From the NCBI RefSeq assembly GCF_024806835.1, contig NZ_JANTYU010000001.1, positions 1 to 64,000 of the forward strand: a stretch of DNA of 64,000 nt. The letters are read 5' to 3'. The notes under the pieces were generated by a model that saw only the letters and a list, made by a program, of their open reading frames with translations, did not search any database and was not told where the DNA came from. The stretch's first letter is position 1, and each line of letters starts with the position of its first letter. The position numbers and the translations under genes are program-made. The stretch comes from Xanthomonas sp. 3793. GTDB taxonomy: Bacteria; Pseudomonadota; Gammaproteobacteria; Xanthomonadales; Xanthomonadaceae. This document shows positions 35,746-45,941 of this stretch, piece by piece.

Positions 35746-37431
35746 ATGACAGAATCTTTTGCTGAACTGTTCGAAGCCAGTCAAGCCAATCTGGCGAAGC
35801 TGAAGCCGGGCTCCATCGTCACCGGTACCGTCGTGGAAGTGCGCGGCGACGTGGTGGTGATCAACGCTGGCCTGAAGTCCGAAGGCATCGTGCCGATCGA
35901 GCAGTTCCGTAACGACGCTGGCGAGATCGATGTGGGTGTGGGCGACCAGGTCAAGGTTGCGCTGGACTCGATCGAAAACGGCTTTGGCGAGACCGTGTTG
36001 TCGCGCGAGAAAGCCAAGCGCGCGATGGTGTGGGACGAGCTGGAAGAGGCGTTGGAAAAGAACGAAACCATCACCGGCCGCATCAGTGGCAAGGTCAAGG
36101 GTGGTTTCACCGTGGACATCAAGGATGTCCGCGCGTTCCTGCCCGGTTCGCTGGTGGATGTGCGCCCGGTGCGCGACCCGGCTTACCTGGAAGGCAAGGA
36201 ACTCGAGTTCAAGCTGATCAAGCTGGACCGCAAGCGCAACAACGTGGTGGTCTCGCGTCGTGCCGTGGTCGAGAGCGAGCACTCGGAAGAGCGCGAGCAG
36301 CTGATGGACAAGCTGCAGGAAGGCGCGATCCTGAAGGGTGTCGTCAAGAACCTGACCGATTACGGCGCGTTCGTGGACCTGGGCGGTATCGACGGCCTGC
36401 TGCACATCACCGACATGGCCTGGAAGCGCGTGCGCCATCCGTCCGAAGTCGTCAACGTCGGCGACGAGCTGGACGTGCGCGTGCTGAAGTTCGATCGCGA
36501 GCGTAACCGCGTCAGCCTCGGCCTGAAGCAGCTGGGCGAAGATCCGTGGGACAACATCGCCCGTCGTTACCCGGCCAACAGCCGCGTGTTCGGCAAGGTC
36601 TCCAACGTCACCGATTACGGCGCGTTCGTCGAGATCGAGCCGGGCGTCGAAGGTCTGGTGCACGTCTCCGAGATGGATTGGACCAACAAGAACGTCAACC
36701 CGTCCAAGGTTGTGCAGGTTGGTGACGAAGTCGAGGTGATGGTGCTGGATGTCGACGAGGAGCGTCGCCGCATCTCGCTGGGCATGAAGCAGGTTGCCGC
36801 CAATCCGTGGGAAACCTTCGCTGCGACCCACAAGAAGAACGACAAGGTGTCCGGTCAGATCAAGTCGATCACCGACTTCGGCATCTTCATTGGTCTGGAC
36901 GGCGGCATCGACGGTCTGGTGCACCTGTCCGACATCAGCTGGAACACCACCGGCGAAGATGTCGTGCGCAACTACAAGAAGGGCGACACGCTGGAAGCCG
37001 TCGTGCTGGCAGTGGACCCGGAGCGCGAGCGCATCAGCCTGGGCGTCAAGCAGCTGGAGCAGGACCCGTTCGGCCAGTACATGGCCTCCAACCCGAAGGG
37101 TTCCAAGGTCGAAGGCGTTGTGCGTGAAGTGGATGCCAAGGGCGCCACGATCGACCTGGCCGATGGCATCGAAGGCTACGTCGCTGCACGCGATATCGCC
37201 AACGAGCGCGTCGACGATGCGACCCAGCACCTGAAGGTCGGCGACAAGATCGAAGCCAAGTTCGTGGGCATGGACCGCAAGGGCCGCACCCTGCAGCTGT
37301 CGATCAAGGCCAAGGACGATGCCGAAATGCGCGAAACGCTGGAGGAATACCAGTCCTCCGCTGCGTCGGGCGGCATGACTCAGCTGGGCGCGCTGCTGCG
37401 TGCACAGTTGAACAGCAACAAGTCCGAGTAA
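35746..37431 (+). CDS. rpsA: 30S ribosomal protein S1
   Basis: S1 unfolds mRNA at the ribosome and helps initiation on structured leaders. The 561-residue protein has six S1/OB repeats. Examples are [60 protein letters not shown] and [20 protein letters not shown]. The start [12 protein letters not shown] is the conserved N-terminus. Confidence 0.97.
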   Translation: MTESFAELFEASQANLAKLKPGSIVTGTVVEVRGDVVVINAGLKSEGIVPIEQFRNDAGEIDVGVGDQVKVALDSIENGFGETVLSREKAKRAMVWDELEEALEKNETITGRISGKVKGGFTVDIKDVRAFLPGSLVDVRPVRDPAYLEGKELEFKLIKLDRKRNNVVVSRRAVVESEHSEEREQLMDKLQEGAILKGVVKNLTDYGAFVDLGGIDGLLHITDMAWKRVRHPSEVVNVGDELDVRVLKFDRERNRVSLGLKQLGEDPWDNIARRYPANSRVFGKVSNVTDYGAFVEIEPGVEGLVHVSEMDWTNKNVNPSKVVQVGDEVEVMVLDVDEERRRISLGMKQVAANPWETFAATHKKNDKVSGQIKSITDFGIFIGLDGGIDGLVHLSDISWNTTGEDVVRNYKKGDTLEAVVLAVDPERERISLGVKQLEQDPFGQYMASNPKGSKVEGVVREVDAKGATIDLADGIEGYVAARDIANERVDDATQHLKVGDKIEAKFVGMDRKGRTLQLSIKAKDDAEMRETLEEYQSSAASGGMTQLGALLRAQLNSNKSE

Positions 37432-37459
37432 GCGCGTAGCGCTCGCAAGAGCGTGATGG

Positions 37460-37485
37460 ATCGGCCCGGGCTTGCCCGGGCCGAT
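37460..37485. terminator. Hairpin between rpsA and ihfB
   Basis: ATCGGCCCGGG (37460-37470) pairs perfectly with CCCGGGCCGAT (37475-37485) around CTTG. The following sequence lacks a T-run. It may set the S1 mRNA 3' end while allowing partial readthrough into ihfB. Confidence 0.65.
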
Positions 37486-37517
37486 TCCGATGTGTCAGTC
37501 GAAAAAAGCAAGTTCCC

Positions 37518-37829
37518 ATGACCAAGTCCGAATTGATTGAAATCCTGGCGCGACGCCAAGCGCATCTGAAGTCGGACGACGTGGATCTGGCGGTGAAGTC
37601 ACTGCTGGAAATGATGGGGCAGGCGCTCTCCGATGGTGATCGGATCGAAATCCGCGGGTTCGGCAGCTTTTCGCTGCATTACCGTCCGCCACGTCTGGGC
37701 CGCAATCCCAAGACCGGAGAATCGGTTGCGCTGCCGGGCAAGCATGTTCCTCACTTCAAGCCGGGCAAGGAATTGCGCGAGCGTGTCAGCTCCGTGGTCC
37801 CGGTCGATCTGGCCGATGCCGCCGAGTGA
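37518..37829 (+). CDS. ihfB: Integration host factor beta subunit
   Basis: A DNA-bending histone-like protein, 103 residues. It has [14 protein letters not shown] at the N-terminus, [20 protein letters not shown] in the beta-arm region and the DNA-intercalating proline in [10 protein letters not shown]. The C-terminus [11 protein letters not shown] is typical. The linkage rpsA-ihfB is conserved in gammaproteobacteria. Confidence 0.96.
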   Translation: MTKSELIEILARRQAHLKSDDVDLAVKSLLEMMGQALSDGDRIEIRGFGSFSLHYRPPRLGRNPKTGESVALPGKHVPHFKPGKELRERVSSVVPVDLADAAE

Positions 37830-37896
37830 CGACGGCTCTAGCGCTGCATTTATGTCGGCTCGGTTAAGCTAGGCGCCTTCCCGACGGAGTCGCGCG

Positions 37897-38202
37897 ATGA
37901 AGGTGTTTCGCTTGCTGGTGATGCTGGCTTTCCTGTTGGTCGGCCTGATTATCGGTGCGGTCAATTCCCAGGACATCACTCTCGATTTCCTGTTTTCCAG
38001 TGTCCACACCAGTTCCGGGGTGGCGATCATCGTCGCGCTGCTGGTCGGTGTGTTGATCGGTGCCGGCATGGTGCTGGTCAGTGTGGTCATTCCTCTCTAT
38101 TCCAAGCTGCGTCAGGCCAACAAGGCTGCTGCGGTCAGCCGCGCCGATGCAAGGCCCGTCACGCCTGCCGCAGTCGAGCCGCGCCCTCTCGATGGACTCT
38201 AA
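37897..38202 (+). CDS. lapA: Lipopolysaccharide assembly protein A (LapA-domain)
   Basis: A 101-residue inner membrane protein with two helices (about 5-24 and 45-68) and a cytoplasmic Ala-rich tail. The N-terminal pattern (NSQDITLDFLF between the helices) is typical of LapA/YciS. It lies 6 bases before lapB; LapA and LapB together tune LpxC turnover and LPS synthesis. Confidence 0.9.
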   Translation: MKVFRLLVMLAFLLVGLIIGAVNSQDITLDFLFSSVHTSSGVAIIVALLVGVLIGAGMVLVSVVIPLYSKLRQANKAAAVSRADARPVTPAAVEPRPLDGL

Positions 38203-38208
38203 GCACGT

Positions 38209-39387
38209 ATGGACTTCCTGACCGAGTGGTTCTGGTTTTTCCTGTTTTTACCGCTGGCAGCGCTCAGTGGCTGGATCGTCGGCCGCCGCGGTGGTCAGCG
38301 TCATGGCGATACCCAGGTCAGCCGACTGTCCAGCACCTATTTCCGTGGTCTGAACTACCTGCTCAACGAGCAGCCGGACAAGGCGATCGAGCTGTTTTTG
38401 CATATCGCCGAGCTGGATAAGGAAACCTTCGAGACCCAGGTCGCGCTTGGCCACCTGTTCCGCCGCCGCGGTGAAGTCGATCGTGCCATCCGGCTGCATC
38501 AGGGACTGGTGCAGCGCGCTGACCTGACCGACCAGCAGCGCGTGCAGGCCTTGCTGGCGCTGGGCGAGGACTACATGAAGTCCGGCCTGCTGGATCGCGC
38601 CGAAACGGTCTTCACCGAGCTTGCGCAGCTGGATCAGCGTGCGCCGCAGGCCCTGCGTCACCTGATCGGGATCTACCAGGCCGAGCGCGACTGGGAAAAG
38701 GCGATCGACAACGCCACCCGCTACGAAGAAGTCACCGGCGAGCCGATGGGCAAGCTGATCTCGCAGTTCGAATGCGAGCTGGCCGATCGATACCGTGGCC
38801 TGGGCAAGGCCGATGAAGCCTTGCAGGCGATTGCGCGTGCTTACCAGGCCGACGGCACGTCCGTGCGCGCCGGCATCCTGGAGGGGCGTATCGAAGCCGA
38901 GCGCGGCCATGACGAGGCCGCCGTGCGCGCCTTCGAGCGTGCCGCACGCCACGACCCGGAATACCTGCCGGAAATCATTCCTGCCTTGATGGCTGCGTAT
39001 CGGCGGGTGGGCGACATCGCCGGTGCACGCAATTTCCTGTCGGAGATGACCGAGCACTATCGCGGTATCGCGCCGGTGCTGGCGCTGACCCAGTTGATGG
39101 AAGCGCAGGACGGAGTTGCGCCCGCACTGGCCTATCTCGGTCGTCAGCTCAAGGACCGGCCATCGGTGCGCGGCGAGTCGGCGCTGATCGATCTGACGCT
39201 TGCCGAAGGCAGCGACCCGGTGGGCACCTTGAACGATCTCAAGCACATCACCGATCAGCTGTTGGTGCGTAACCCCAGCTACCGCTGCACCCGTTGCGGG
39301 TTCGGCGCAAAGACTCATCATTGGCAATGCCCGAGCTGCAAGGAGTGGGGCACCGTCAAGCCGCTGTTGAACTACGCGGTGGTGTAA
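38209..39387 (+). CDS. lapB: Lipopolysaccharide assembly protein B (TPR, zinc ribbon)
   Basis: LapB (YciM) adapts LpxC to the FtsH protease and balances LPS with phospholipid synthesis. The 392-residue protein has an N-terminal membrane anchor (FLFLPLAALSGWIVGRR), about nine TPR-like repeats (for example FRGLNYLLNEQPDKAIELFL) and a C-terminal rubredoxin-type knuckle with C360, C363, C374 and C377. All these are hallmark features. Confidence 0.95.
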   Translation: MDFLTEWFWFFLFLPLAALSGWIVGRRGGQRHGDTQVSRLSSTYFRGLNYLLNEQPDKAIELFLHIAELDKETFETQVALGHLFRRRGEVDRAIRLHQGLVQRADLTDQQRVQALLALGEDYMKSGLLDRAETVFTELAQLDQRAPQALRHLIGIYQAERDWEKAIDNATRYEEVTGEPMGKLISQFECELADRYRGLGKADEALQAIARAYQADGTSVRAGILEGRIEAERGHDEAAVRAFERAARHDPEYLPEIIPALMAAYRRVGDIAGARNFLSEMTEHYRGIAPVLALTQLMEAQDGVAPALAYLGRQLKDRPSVRGESALIDLTLAEGSDPVGTLNDLKHITDQLLVRNPSYRCTRCGFGAKTHHWQCPSCKEWGTVKPLLNYAVV

Positions 39388-39668
39388 GGCGTGTCTTTGT
39401 CTTTTCGGCAGTGTGCATTGGGTCCACTGGACGCTGGGGTGGTGCGCCTTCGCAGCCTGCGTCGGTGGCGATCACACTGTGTCGTAGATTGCAGGGTCGT
39501 AGATCGCAGGTCCGCGGATGTGCAGATGCAGCCGCGAACCCTACGCCTTGGTTTGCCCGTCAACTTCATGCTTGGCCGGGCCGGCTTGCCGCCGTGCTGC
39601 TTTTCTGTGGCTGCATCGCACATGCGTCGATCCCGTGCCTGTGGTTCCCGAAGCGGTGATCGGCGCTG
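39388..39668. other. Non-coding space between lapB and the glycosyltransferase gene
   Basis: Two overlapping open frames occur (for example ending at 39659 with a hydrophobic stretch). Neither has a good ribosome site or recognisable domain. The space probably carries the promoter for the following LPS-sugar genes, but no boxes were assigned. Confidence 0.35.
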
Positions 39669-40643
39669 ATGCCTCACATCTGGCTCTGGTGCGCCTTGCA
39701 CGTGAGCGTTGCGGCGCTGGGAACGTGGCTGCTGCGCCGTTATGCCTTGCATCGTCGTCTGCTCGATGAACCCGGTGAGCGACGCAGCCATGTGGTCGCC
39801 ACCCCGCGCGGCGGCGGCATGGCGATCGTCGTTGCAATTCTGTCGGGGTGCGTGGCGGCCAGCCTGCTGTGGCCGGCGGCGCGCATGGTGGTCGGCTGGT
39901 TCGCGATCGGCTTGATCCTGGTGGCCGGCGTGGGTTGGTGGGACGACCATCGGCCGTTGTCGGCCAGGCTGCGGTTTGCGATCCATCTGGCCGCCTCCGC
40001 GTCGCTTGGGGCGCTGGTCATTTATTCCACAGGCAACGTCGTGGACGGCATTCTCAGCGCGGTGGCGTCGGTGGTGTTGATCAACGTCTGGAACTTCATG
40101 GACGGCATCAACGGACTGGCCGCCACGCAGGCCGCGCTGGCTGCGCTGGCATTCGCGTTGGTGGCTCCGGCGGGTTGGTCGTTGGCCGGCCTGGCGGTGG
40201 CGGCAGCATGCCTGGGGTTTGTTCCGTTCAATTTTCCGCGCGCGCGCATCTTCCTGGGCGACGGTGGCAGCGGTGCGCTTGGCTATGTGCTGGCTGCGTT
40301 GCTTGCCCTGAGCGTGGCGGGCGGGCAGATGAGCTGGTGGATCGGCTGGTTGCCGCTGACGGCGTTCCTTGTCGACGCCGGCTTCACGCTGCTGTCTCGC
40401 ATGCTCGCCGGGCAGCGTTGGTGGGAGCCTCACGCCCAGCACGTCTATCAGCGTCTGGCGCGCCGGCTTGGGACGCACGTTCCGGTAACCGCCGTTTATT
40501 TCGCTTTCAGCCTCGCTGCCGTCTGCTTGTCTGTGTTACTTCGTCATGATGTGTTCGGTCAGCAAGTCTGGGCGGCAGTGGTGTGGGGCCTGGGTGCGAG
40601 TGCCAGCTGGTATTTTCTGCGCGATGGATTGCGCAATTCCTGA
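39669..40643 (+). CDS. WecA/WbpL-like undecaprenyl-phosphate sugar-1-phosphate transferase
   Basis: A 324-residue polytopic membrane enzyme of the MraY/WecA superfamily that starts lipid-linked O-antigen or other polysaccharide units. Active-site motifs are AGVGWWDDHRPL (Asp-Asp), NVWNFMDGINGLA, FLGDGGSGALGYVLA and the C-terminal HAQHVYQRL histidine motif. It is followed 13 bases later by a WbpM-type dehydratase gene, as in WbpL-WbpM pairs that make QuiNAc/FucNAc-initiated O-antigens. Confidence 0.9.
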   Translation: MPHIWLWCALHVSVAALGTWLLRRYALHRRLLDEPGERRSHVVATPRGGGMAIVVAILSGCVAASLLWPAARMVVGWFAIGLILVAGVGWWDDHRPLSARLRFAIHLAASASLGALVIYSTGNVVDGILSAVASVVLINVWNFMDGINGLAATQAALAALAFALVAPAGWSLAGLAVAAACLGFVPFNFPRARIFLGDGGSGALGYVLAALLALSVAGGQMSWWIGWLPLTAFLVDAGFTLLSRMLAGQRWWEPHAQHVYQRLARRLGTHVPVTAVYFAFSLAAVCLSVLLRHDVFGQQVWAAVVWGLGASASWYFLRDGLRNS

Positions 40644-40656
40644 ATAATGGATTCTT

Positions 40657-42564
40657 ATGATTTCCTGGCGTGACCGTTTGACCAAGGCGCTGCCGCAAGT
40701 GGCAGTCGTGTTGCACGACCTTCTGATGGTCTGGGTGTGCTGGCAGCTGCTGCATGCGGGCCGCTACTCGATGTTGCGCGAGGCGCCGGATCTTCCGCTG
40801 TGGGACTGGCGCACCGCCGTGGTCCTGGTGGCACAGGGCCTGGTGTTCTGGAAGATGGGGCTGTACCGCGGGCTGTGGCGCTTCGCGTCGGTGCCCGACC
40901 TGTGGAATATCTTCAAGTCGAGCTTTCTCGGCCTGGTGGCGATCGTATTGGCGCTGTCGTACGACCGCCTGGACGGCGTGCCGTTGTCGGTCCTGGTGGT
41001 CTATCCGTTTGCGCTGTCTGCGCTGCTGGGGACGCCACGCCTGCTGTATCGCGCCTGGAAGGACTACCAGATTGCGCACTCCGGAGATGCGGCGCAACGC
41101 GTGCTGATCCTGGGCGCCGGGCGGGCTGCCGAAGGTCTGGTGCGCGACCTTCGCCGCACCGGCACCTTCGTTCCGGTCGGCTTTCTGGACGATGCCAACA
41201 ACCTGCATGGCGCAAAGATTCAGGGCCTCAACGTGCTGGGCAATCTGGATCAGGCCGCGTCGATCGCGAAAGAGACCGCCGCCAAGCTGCTGGTGATCGC
41301 GATCCCGTCGCTCGATGCATCCGGCATGCAGCGCGTGGTGGCGATCTGCGAGAGTACCGGCCTGCCGTTCCGGATGGTGCCCAAGCTGATCAATGTGCTG
41401 GAAGGCCGCTCGCTGCCCGGCGAATTGAAGGAAGTCGCCATCGAGGACCTGCTCAATCGCAAGCCGGTGACGCCGGACTGGCGCCTGATCCGCGACTGGC
41501 TGACCAACAAGACCGTGATGGTGACCGGTGCCGGCGGGTCGATCGGCTCGGAGGTCTGCCGTCAGTGCGCGCGCCATGGGGCGCGCCGCATCGTGCTGCT
41601 GGAAATCGACGAGCTGGCGCTGTTGACCATCGATTCGGACCTGCGTCGATTGTTCCCCGATATCGAAGTGGTACGGGTGCTCGGCGATTGCGGCGATCCG
41701 GCCGTGGTGGCGCACGCATTGAATACCGCCGCCCCCGACGCGGTGTTTCATGCCGCCGCGTACAAGCAGGTGCCCTTGCTGGAAGAGCAGCTGCGCGAGG
41801 CCGTGCGCAACAATGTGCTGGCGACCGAAAACGTGGCGCGTGCCTGTCAGCGCGCACGCATCGAGACGTTCGTGTTCATTTCCACCGACAAGGCGGTCGA
41901 GCCGGTCAATGTGCTGGGCGCAAGCAAGCGCTACGCGGAGATGATCTGCCAGAGTCTTGACGCGCGTGATGCGCCCACGCGCTTCATCACCGTGCGCTTC
42001 GGCAATGTGCTGGATTCGGCCGGTAGCGTAGTGCCGCTGTTCCGCGAGCAGATCCGCCAGGGTGGCCCGGTCACCGTGACGCATCCGGATGTGACGCGCT
42101 ACTTCATGACCATCCCCGAGGCCTGCCAGTTGGTGATCCAGGCAGCTGCCTCGGCCTCGCATGGCGCGATCTATACGCTGGACATGGGCGAGCCGGTGCC
42201 GATCCGGCTGCTTGCCGAGCAGATGATCCGTCTTGCCGGCAAGCAGCCGGGCAAGGATGTGGCAATTCTCTACACCGGTCTGCGTCCGGGCGAGAAGCTG
42301 CACGAGACGCTGTTCTACTCCGACGAAGACTACCGCCCGACCGCGCATCCCAAGATCCTGGAAGCCGGCGTGCGCGAGTTCTCGCACGAGCAGGTGCTGC
42401 AGCTGGTGACGCGTCTGCGCGAGGCGGTTAATCGCTATGACATCAAGGCAATGGAGACTGTGCTGGGCAGTCTGATGCCGGATTTTGCGGCTGCTCGACG
42501 GAAAGTCGACGCGCGATCTGATACGGTCGTTCCATTCCCCGCACGTGAGGTCAGAAGACTGTAA
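40657..42564 (+). CDS. capD: Membrane-bound UDP-HexNAc 4,6-dehydratase (CapD/WbpM type)
   Basis: A 635-residue polysaccharide biosynthesis enzyme with four N-terminal membrane helices (about 12-115). A CoA-binding-like Rossmann region follows (LILGAGRAAEGLV, about 149), then a catalytic SDR domain from 289 with nucleotide motif TGAGGSIGSEV. The motif STDKAVEPVNVLGASKR contains the catalytic Lys. It makes 4-keto-6-deoxy sugar nucleotides for LPS. The stop overlaps the galU start (TAATG). Confidence 0.92.
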   Translation: MISWRDRLTKALPQVAVVLHDLLMVWVCWQLLHAGRYSMLREAPDLPLWDWRTAVVLVAQGLVFWKMGLYRGLWRFASVPDLWNIFKSSFLGLVAIVLALSYDRLDGVPLSVLVVYPFALSALLGTPRLLYRAWKDYQIAHSGDAAQRVLILGAGRAAEGLVRDLRRTGTFVPVGFLDDANNLHGAKIQGLNVLGNLDQAASIAKETAAKLLVIAIPSLDASGMQRVVAICESTGLPFRMVPKLINVLEGRSLPGELKEVAIEDLLNRKPVTPDWRLIRDWLTNKTVMVTGAGGSIGSEVCRQCARHGARRIVLLEIDELALLTIDSDLRRLFPDIEVVRVLGDCGDPAVVAHALNTAAPDAVFHAAAYKQVPLLEEQLREAVRNNVLATENVARACQRARIETFVFISTDKAVEPVNVLGASKRYAEMICQSLDARDAPTRFITVRFGNVLDSAGSVVPLFREQIRQGGPVTVTHPDVTRYFMTIPEACQLVIQAAASASHGAIYTLDMGEPVPIRLLAEQMIRLAGKQPGKDVAILYTGLRPGEKLHETLFYSDEDYRPTAHPKILEAGVREFSHEQVLQLVTRLREAVNRYDIKAMETVLGSLMPDFAAARRKVDARSDTVVPFPAREVRRL

Positions 42565-43457
42565 TGAGCCAGCGTATTCGCAAGGCCGTATTCCCCGTCG
42601 CAGGTCTTGGGACCCGCTTTCTTCCGGCGACCAAGACGGTGCCGAAGGAAATGCTGCCAATCATCGACAAACCATTGATCCAGTACGCCGTCGACGAGGC
42701 CATCCAGGCCGGCTGCGATACGTTGATCTTCGTGACCAATCGCTACAAGCACTCGATCGCCGACTACTTCGACAAGGCCTACGAGCTGGAGCAGAAGCTC
42801 GAGCGTGCGGGCAAGCTGGAGCAGCTGGAGCTGGTGCGGCATGCGCTGCCGGAAGGGGTTCGCGCCATTTTCGTGACGCAGGCCGAGGCGCTGGGTCTGG
42901 GGCATGCGGTGTTGTGTGCCAAGGCCGTGGTCGGCGATGAGCCGTTCGCGGTGCTGTTGCCGGACGATCTGATGTGGAACCGTGGCGACGCCGCGCTGAC
43001 CCAGATGGCCGATGTGGCCGAAGCATCCGGTGGCAGCGTCATCGCCGTGGAAGACGTGCCGCACGACAAGACCGCCAGCTACGGCATCGTGTCCACCGAC
43101 GCATTCGACGGCCGTAAGGGTCGCATCAATGCGATCGTCGAAAAGCCCAAGCCGGAAGTGGCCCCGAGTAATCTGGCCGTGGTCGGTCGCTATGTGCTCA
43201 GCCCGAAGATTTTCGAGTTGCTCGAAGCCACCGGTGCAGGTGCCGGCGGCGAGATCCAGCTGACCGATGCCATTGCCGAGTTGTTGAAGAAAGAGCAGGT
43301 CGACGCGTTCCGGTTCGAAGGCCGTCGTTTCGATTGCGGCGCGCACATCGGTTTGATCGAGGCGACCGTCCACTTTGCGCTCGAGCATGAGAAGCATGGT
43401 GGGCCGGCGAAGGAAATTCTGCGCAACGCATTGGCCCAGGCCGACGCGCGCGGCTGA
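42564..43457 (+). CDS. galU: UTP-glucose-1-phosphate uridylyltransferase
   Basis: It makes UDP-glucose for xanthan, LPS and periplasmic glucans. The 297-residue protein has the nucleotide-binding signature GLGTRFLPATKTVPKEMLPI, IQYAVDEAIQAG, the sugar-binding LPDDLMWN and IVEKPKPEVAPSNLAVVGRY. It is translationally coupled to capD. Confidence 0.97.
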   Translation: MSQRIRKAVFPVAGLGTRFLPATKTVPKEMLPIIDKPLIQYAVDEAIQAGCDTLIFVTNRYKHSIADYFDKAYELEQKLERAGKLEQLELVRHALPEGVRAIFVTQAEALGLGHAVLCAKAVVGDEPFAVLLPDDLMWNRGDAALTQMADVAEASGGSVIAVEDVPHDKTASYGIVSTDAFDGRKGRINAIVEKPKPEVAPSNLAVVGRYVLSPKIFELLEATGAGAGGEIQLTDAIAELLKKEQVDAFRFEGRRFDCGAHIGLIEATVHFALEHEKHGGPAKEILRNALAQADARG

Positions 43458-43476
43458 TCGCGCCACGAATGTTTTA

Positions 43477-43504
43477 TCACGAACGACGCCAGCTGGCGTC
43501 GTTC
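43477..43504. terminator. Terminator-like palindrome after galU
   Basis: ACGAACGACGCCAG and CTGGCGTCGTTCGT form a perfect 28-base palindrome, effectively a 12-bp stem with a 4-base loop. It is followed by CGTTTCGG with only a short T-run. It lies 20 bases after the galU stop. Confidence 0.75.
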
Positions 43505-43626
43505 GTCGTTTCGGCGTCCCGATTACAGGGGAGGAGGCTTCGTGGAAACGTCGGCATCCGGGCTGGTCGGCGCAACAAGCAAGCAGATGCAAGGCATCGG
43601 CGCGTGCGTGTCGTTAGAATCCAGGC

Positions 43627-45474
43627 ATGAGCCAATCTGCGCACGCCAGTGAATTGATCAACGTTGTCGCTCTGCTGGGCGCTGCGGTTGTTGCTATCCC
43701 GCTCTTTCGCCGGTTGGGCCTGGGCTCGGTGCTCGGCTATCTGGCAGCGGGGCTGGCGATCGGGCCCTTCGGACTGGGCCTGTTCGACGACCCGCAGGCG
43801 ATCCTGCATGTCGCCGAATTGGGCGTGGTGATGTTCCTGTTCGTGATCGGGCTGGAGATGCGGCCGTCGCATCTGTGGAGCCTGCGCAAGGAAATCTTCG
43901 GCCTGGGCACCGTGCAGATCTGCCTGTGCGCACTGGTGCTGACCGGTATCGGGATGTTGCTGGGTTTTCCGCCACCGGTCGCCTTCGTGGCCGCGTCCGG
44001 TTTCGTGCTGACCTCGACAGCGGTGGTGATGCAGTTGCTGGCCGAGCGCGGCGACGTGGCCTTGCCTTCGGGGCAGAAGATCGTGGCGATCCTGTTGTTC
44101 GAGGATTTGCTGATCGTCCCGTTGCTGGCGATCGTGGCGTGGATGGGTTCCAGTGGCGACCCGCAGGCCGCGTCGCAGCGCTGGCACGACATCGGCATTG
44201 GCCTGGCCTGTATCGTCGGCCTGCTGGTTGCCGGGCGCTGGCTGCTCAATCCGCTGTTCCGGGTCCTGGCTGCGTCCAAGGCGCGCGAGGTGATGACGGC
44301 CGCGGCGCTGCTGGTGGTGTTGGGCGCGGCGCTGCTGATGCAGGTAGGCGGGTTGTCGATGGCGATGGGCGCTTTCCTCGCCGGGGTGCTGTTGTCCGAA
44401 TCCACCTTCCGCCATCAGATCGAAGCGGATATCGAGCCGTTCCGCGGCATCCTGCTGGGCCTGTTCTTCCTGGGTGTGGGCATGAGCCTGGACCTGCGCG
44501 TGGTCGCAGCCGACTCGCGGCTCATCCTCGTCGGCGTGTTGGCGCTGATGGTGGGCAAGGCGATCTGCATCTATGCGGTGGCGCGGGTGATGGGCAGTGA
44601 TCATCGCCAGGCAATGGACCGTGGTGTGCTGATGGCGCAGGGTGGCGAGTTCGCCTTTGTGTTGTTTGCCGCGGCCTCGGCATCGGGCGTGATCGATGCG
44701 CAGGTCGATGCCACCCTCACTGCCATCGTGGTGCTGTCGATGGCGCTGACGCCGTTGTTCGTCCTGGTGCAGCGGCGTTTGACGCCCGCGCCGGAGGTGT
44801 CGCTGGAGGGAGTGGAAGCGGCCAACGGTCAGACCGGCAGCGTGCTGGTCATCGGCTTCGGCCGCTTCGGCCAGGTGGCCAGCCAGTCGCTGCTGGCGCG
44901 CGACGTGGACGTGACCATCATCGATAACGACATCGAGATGATCCAGAGCGCAGAAGAGTTCGGTTTCAAGATCTATTATGGCGACGGCACGCGGCTCGAT
45001 GTGCTGCACGCCTCCGGCGCGCACAGTGCGCGCGCAATCGCGGTATGCATCGACGATCGCGAAGCGGCCAACCGCATCGTCGAGCTGGCGACCCGCGAGT
45101 TTCCGCATGCGCGCCTGCTGGTGCGTTCGTTCGATCGTGAGCATTCGCTGCAACTGATCGCGGCCGGTGTGGATTACCAGATCCGCGAAACCTTCGAGTC
45201 GGCGGTGACCTTCGGCCAGATGGCGCTGGTCGAGCTGGGCGTGGATGAGGACGAGGCCGGCACGATCGCGCGCGAGATCCGCCGCCGCGATGCGGAGCGG
45301 CTGGAGCTGGAAATCGCGGCGGGGAATGTCCGTGCCGGGGCAGGGTTAATGTTCGGCAACATCACGCCGACGGTGCCCAAGCCTACGCCGTTTACGCCGC
45401 CGCGCCGGGAGAGCCGGTCGCTCAACCGTGAAGCGGCGGTCGCGGCTGGCGAAGAGCCGAGCGTGCGGGACTGA
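43627..45474 (+). CDS. Cation:proton antiporter 2 family protein (KefC/YbaL-like)
   Basis: A 615-residue membrane transporter with 12-13 helices (about 5-385) and a cytoplasmic RCK/TrkA-N domain beginning VLVIGFGRFGQVASQSLLAR (about 405). The domain binds NAD(H)/nucleotide to gate cation efflux. Motifs include LGSVLGYLAAGLAIGPFGLG and ESTFRHQIEADIEPFRGILL. It is probably a potassium/proton antiporter. No glutathione-linked ancillary flavoprotein gene (kefF/kefG) is adjacent. Confidence 0.9.
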   Translation: MSQSAHASELINVVALLGAAVVAIPLFRRLGLGSVLGYLAAGLAIGPFGLGLFDDPQAILHVAELGVVMFLFVIGLEMRPSHLWSLRKEIFGLGTVQICLCALVLTGIGMLLGFPPPVAFVAASGFVLTSTAVVMQLLAERGDVALPSGQKIVAILLFEDLLIVPLLAIVAWMGSSGDPQAASQRWHDIGIGLACIVGLLVAGRWLLNPLFRVLAASKAREVMTAAALLVVLGAALLMQVGGLSMAMGAFLAGVLLSESTFRHQIEADIEPFRGILLGLFFLGVGMSLDLRVVAADSRLILVGVLALMVGKAICIYAVARVMGSDHRQAMDRGVLMAQGGEFAFVLFAAASASGVIDAQVDATLTAIVVLSMALTPLFVLVQRRLTPAPEVSLEGVEAANGQTGSVLVIGFGRFGQVASQSLLARDVDVTIIDNDIEMIQSAEEFGFKIYYGDGTRLDVLHASGAHSARAIAVCIDDREAANRIVELATREFPHARLLVRSFDREHSLQLIAAGVDYQIRETFESAVTFGQMALVELGVDEDEAGTIAREIRRRDAERLELEIAAGNVRAGAGLMFGNITPTVPKPTPFTPPRRESRSLNREAAVAAGEEPSVRD

Positions 45475-45571
45475 GCGGCGCGAAGGCGCGAGTCTTCTCG
45501 ATCGCCACGAATCAGCACCGTCATCGCTGGCATACCGGCCATTGCGCGGTGCCAGCGGACAGAGCCAACGA

Positions 45572-45892
45572 TCAGCCGTGTTTGCGCTGAGCCGCAGCGA
45601 AGGCTTCGAGCTGTTCGGCAGTGGCGTCTTTCTGGTGCTGCTGCTTCCACTGCGCGAACGGCATGCCGTAGACCGCCTCGCGTGCCTGTTCCTTGCTCAT
45701 CGGCTGGCCCTGTGCCTCGGCCGCTTCGCGGTACCAGTCGCCCAGGCAGTTGCGGCAGAAGCCGGCCAGGATCATCAGGTCGATGTTCTGTACATCGGTG
45801 CGCTGCTGATTGAGATGCTGCAGCAATCGGCGGAATGCGGCCGCTTCGATGGCGGTGGTAGTCGAATCGGTGGGCAAGGTGGTGTCGGTCAT
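45572..45892 (-). CDS. DUF1244 family protein
   Basis: A 106-residue soluble protein with the conserved centre DLMILAGFCRNCLGDWYREAAEAQGQ containing a Cys-x-x-Cys pair. The helix PMSKEQAREAVYGMPFAQWK follows. DUF1244 proteins are small and helical with unknown function. It faces the convergent antiporter gene and is divergent from folD. Confidence 0.88.
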   Translation of the reverse strand: MTDTTLPTDSTTTAIEAAAFRRLLQHLNQQRTDVQNIDLMILAGFCRNCLGDWYREAAEAQGQPMSKEQAREAVYGMPFAQWKQQHQKDATAEQLEAFAAAQRKHG

Positions 45893-45941
45893 GACGGAAT
45901 CGGGGACAATAGACGGCCTTCGACTCTACACCTGACGCCCC

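Noticed and set aside
39294-39659. Possible small ComEA- or lipoprotein-like gene between lapB and the glycosyltransferase gene
   Set aside because: The frame begins inside lapB, has only a short hydrophobic stretch and no helix-hairpin-helix pattern.
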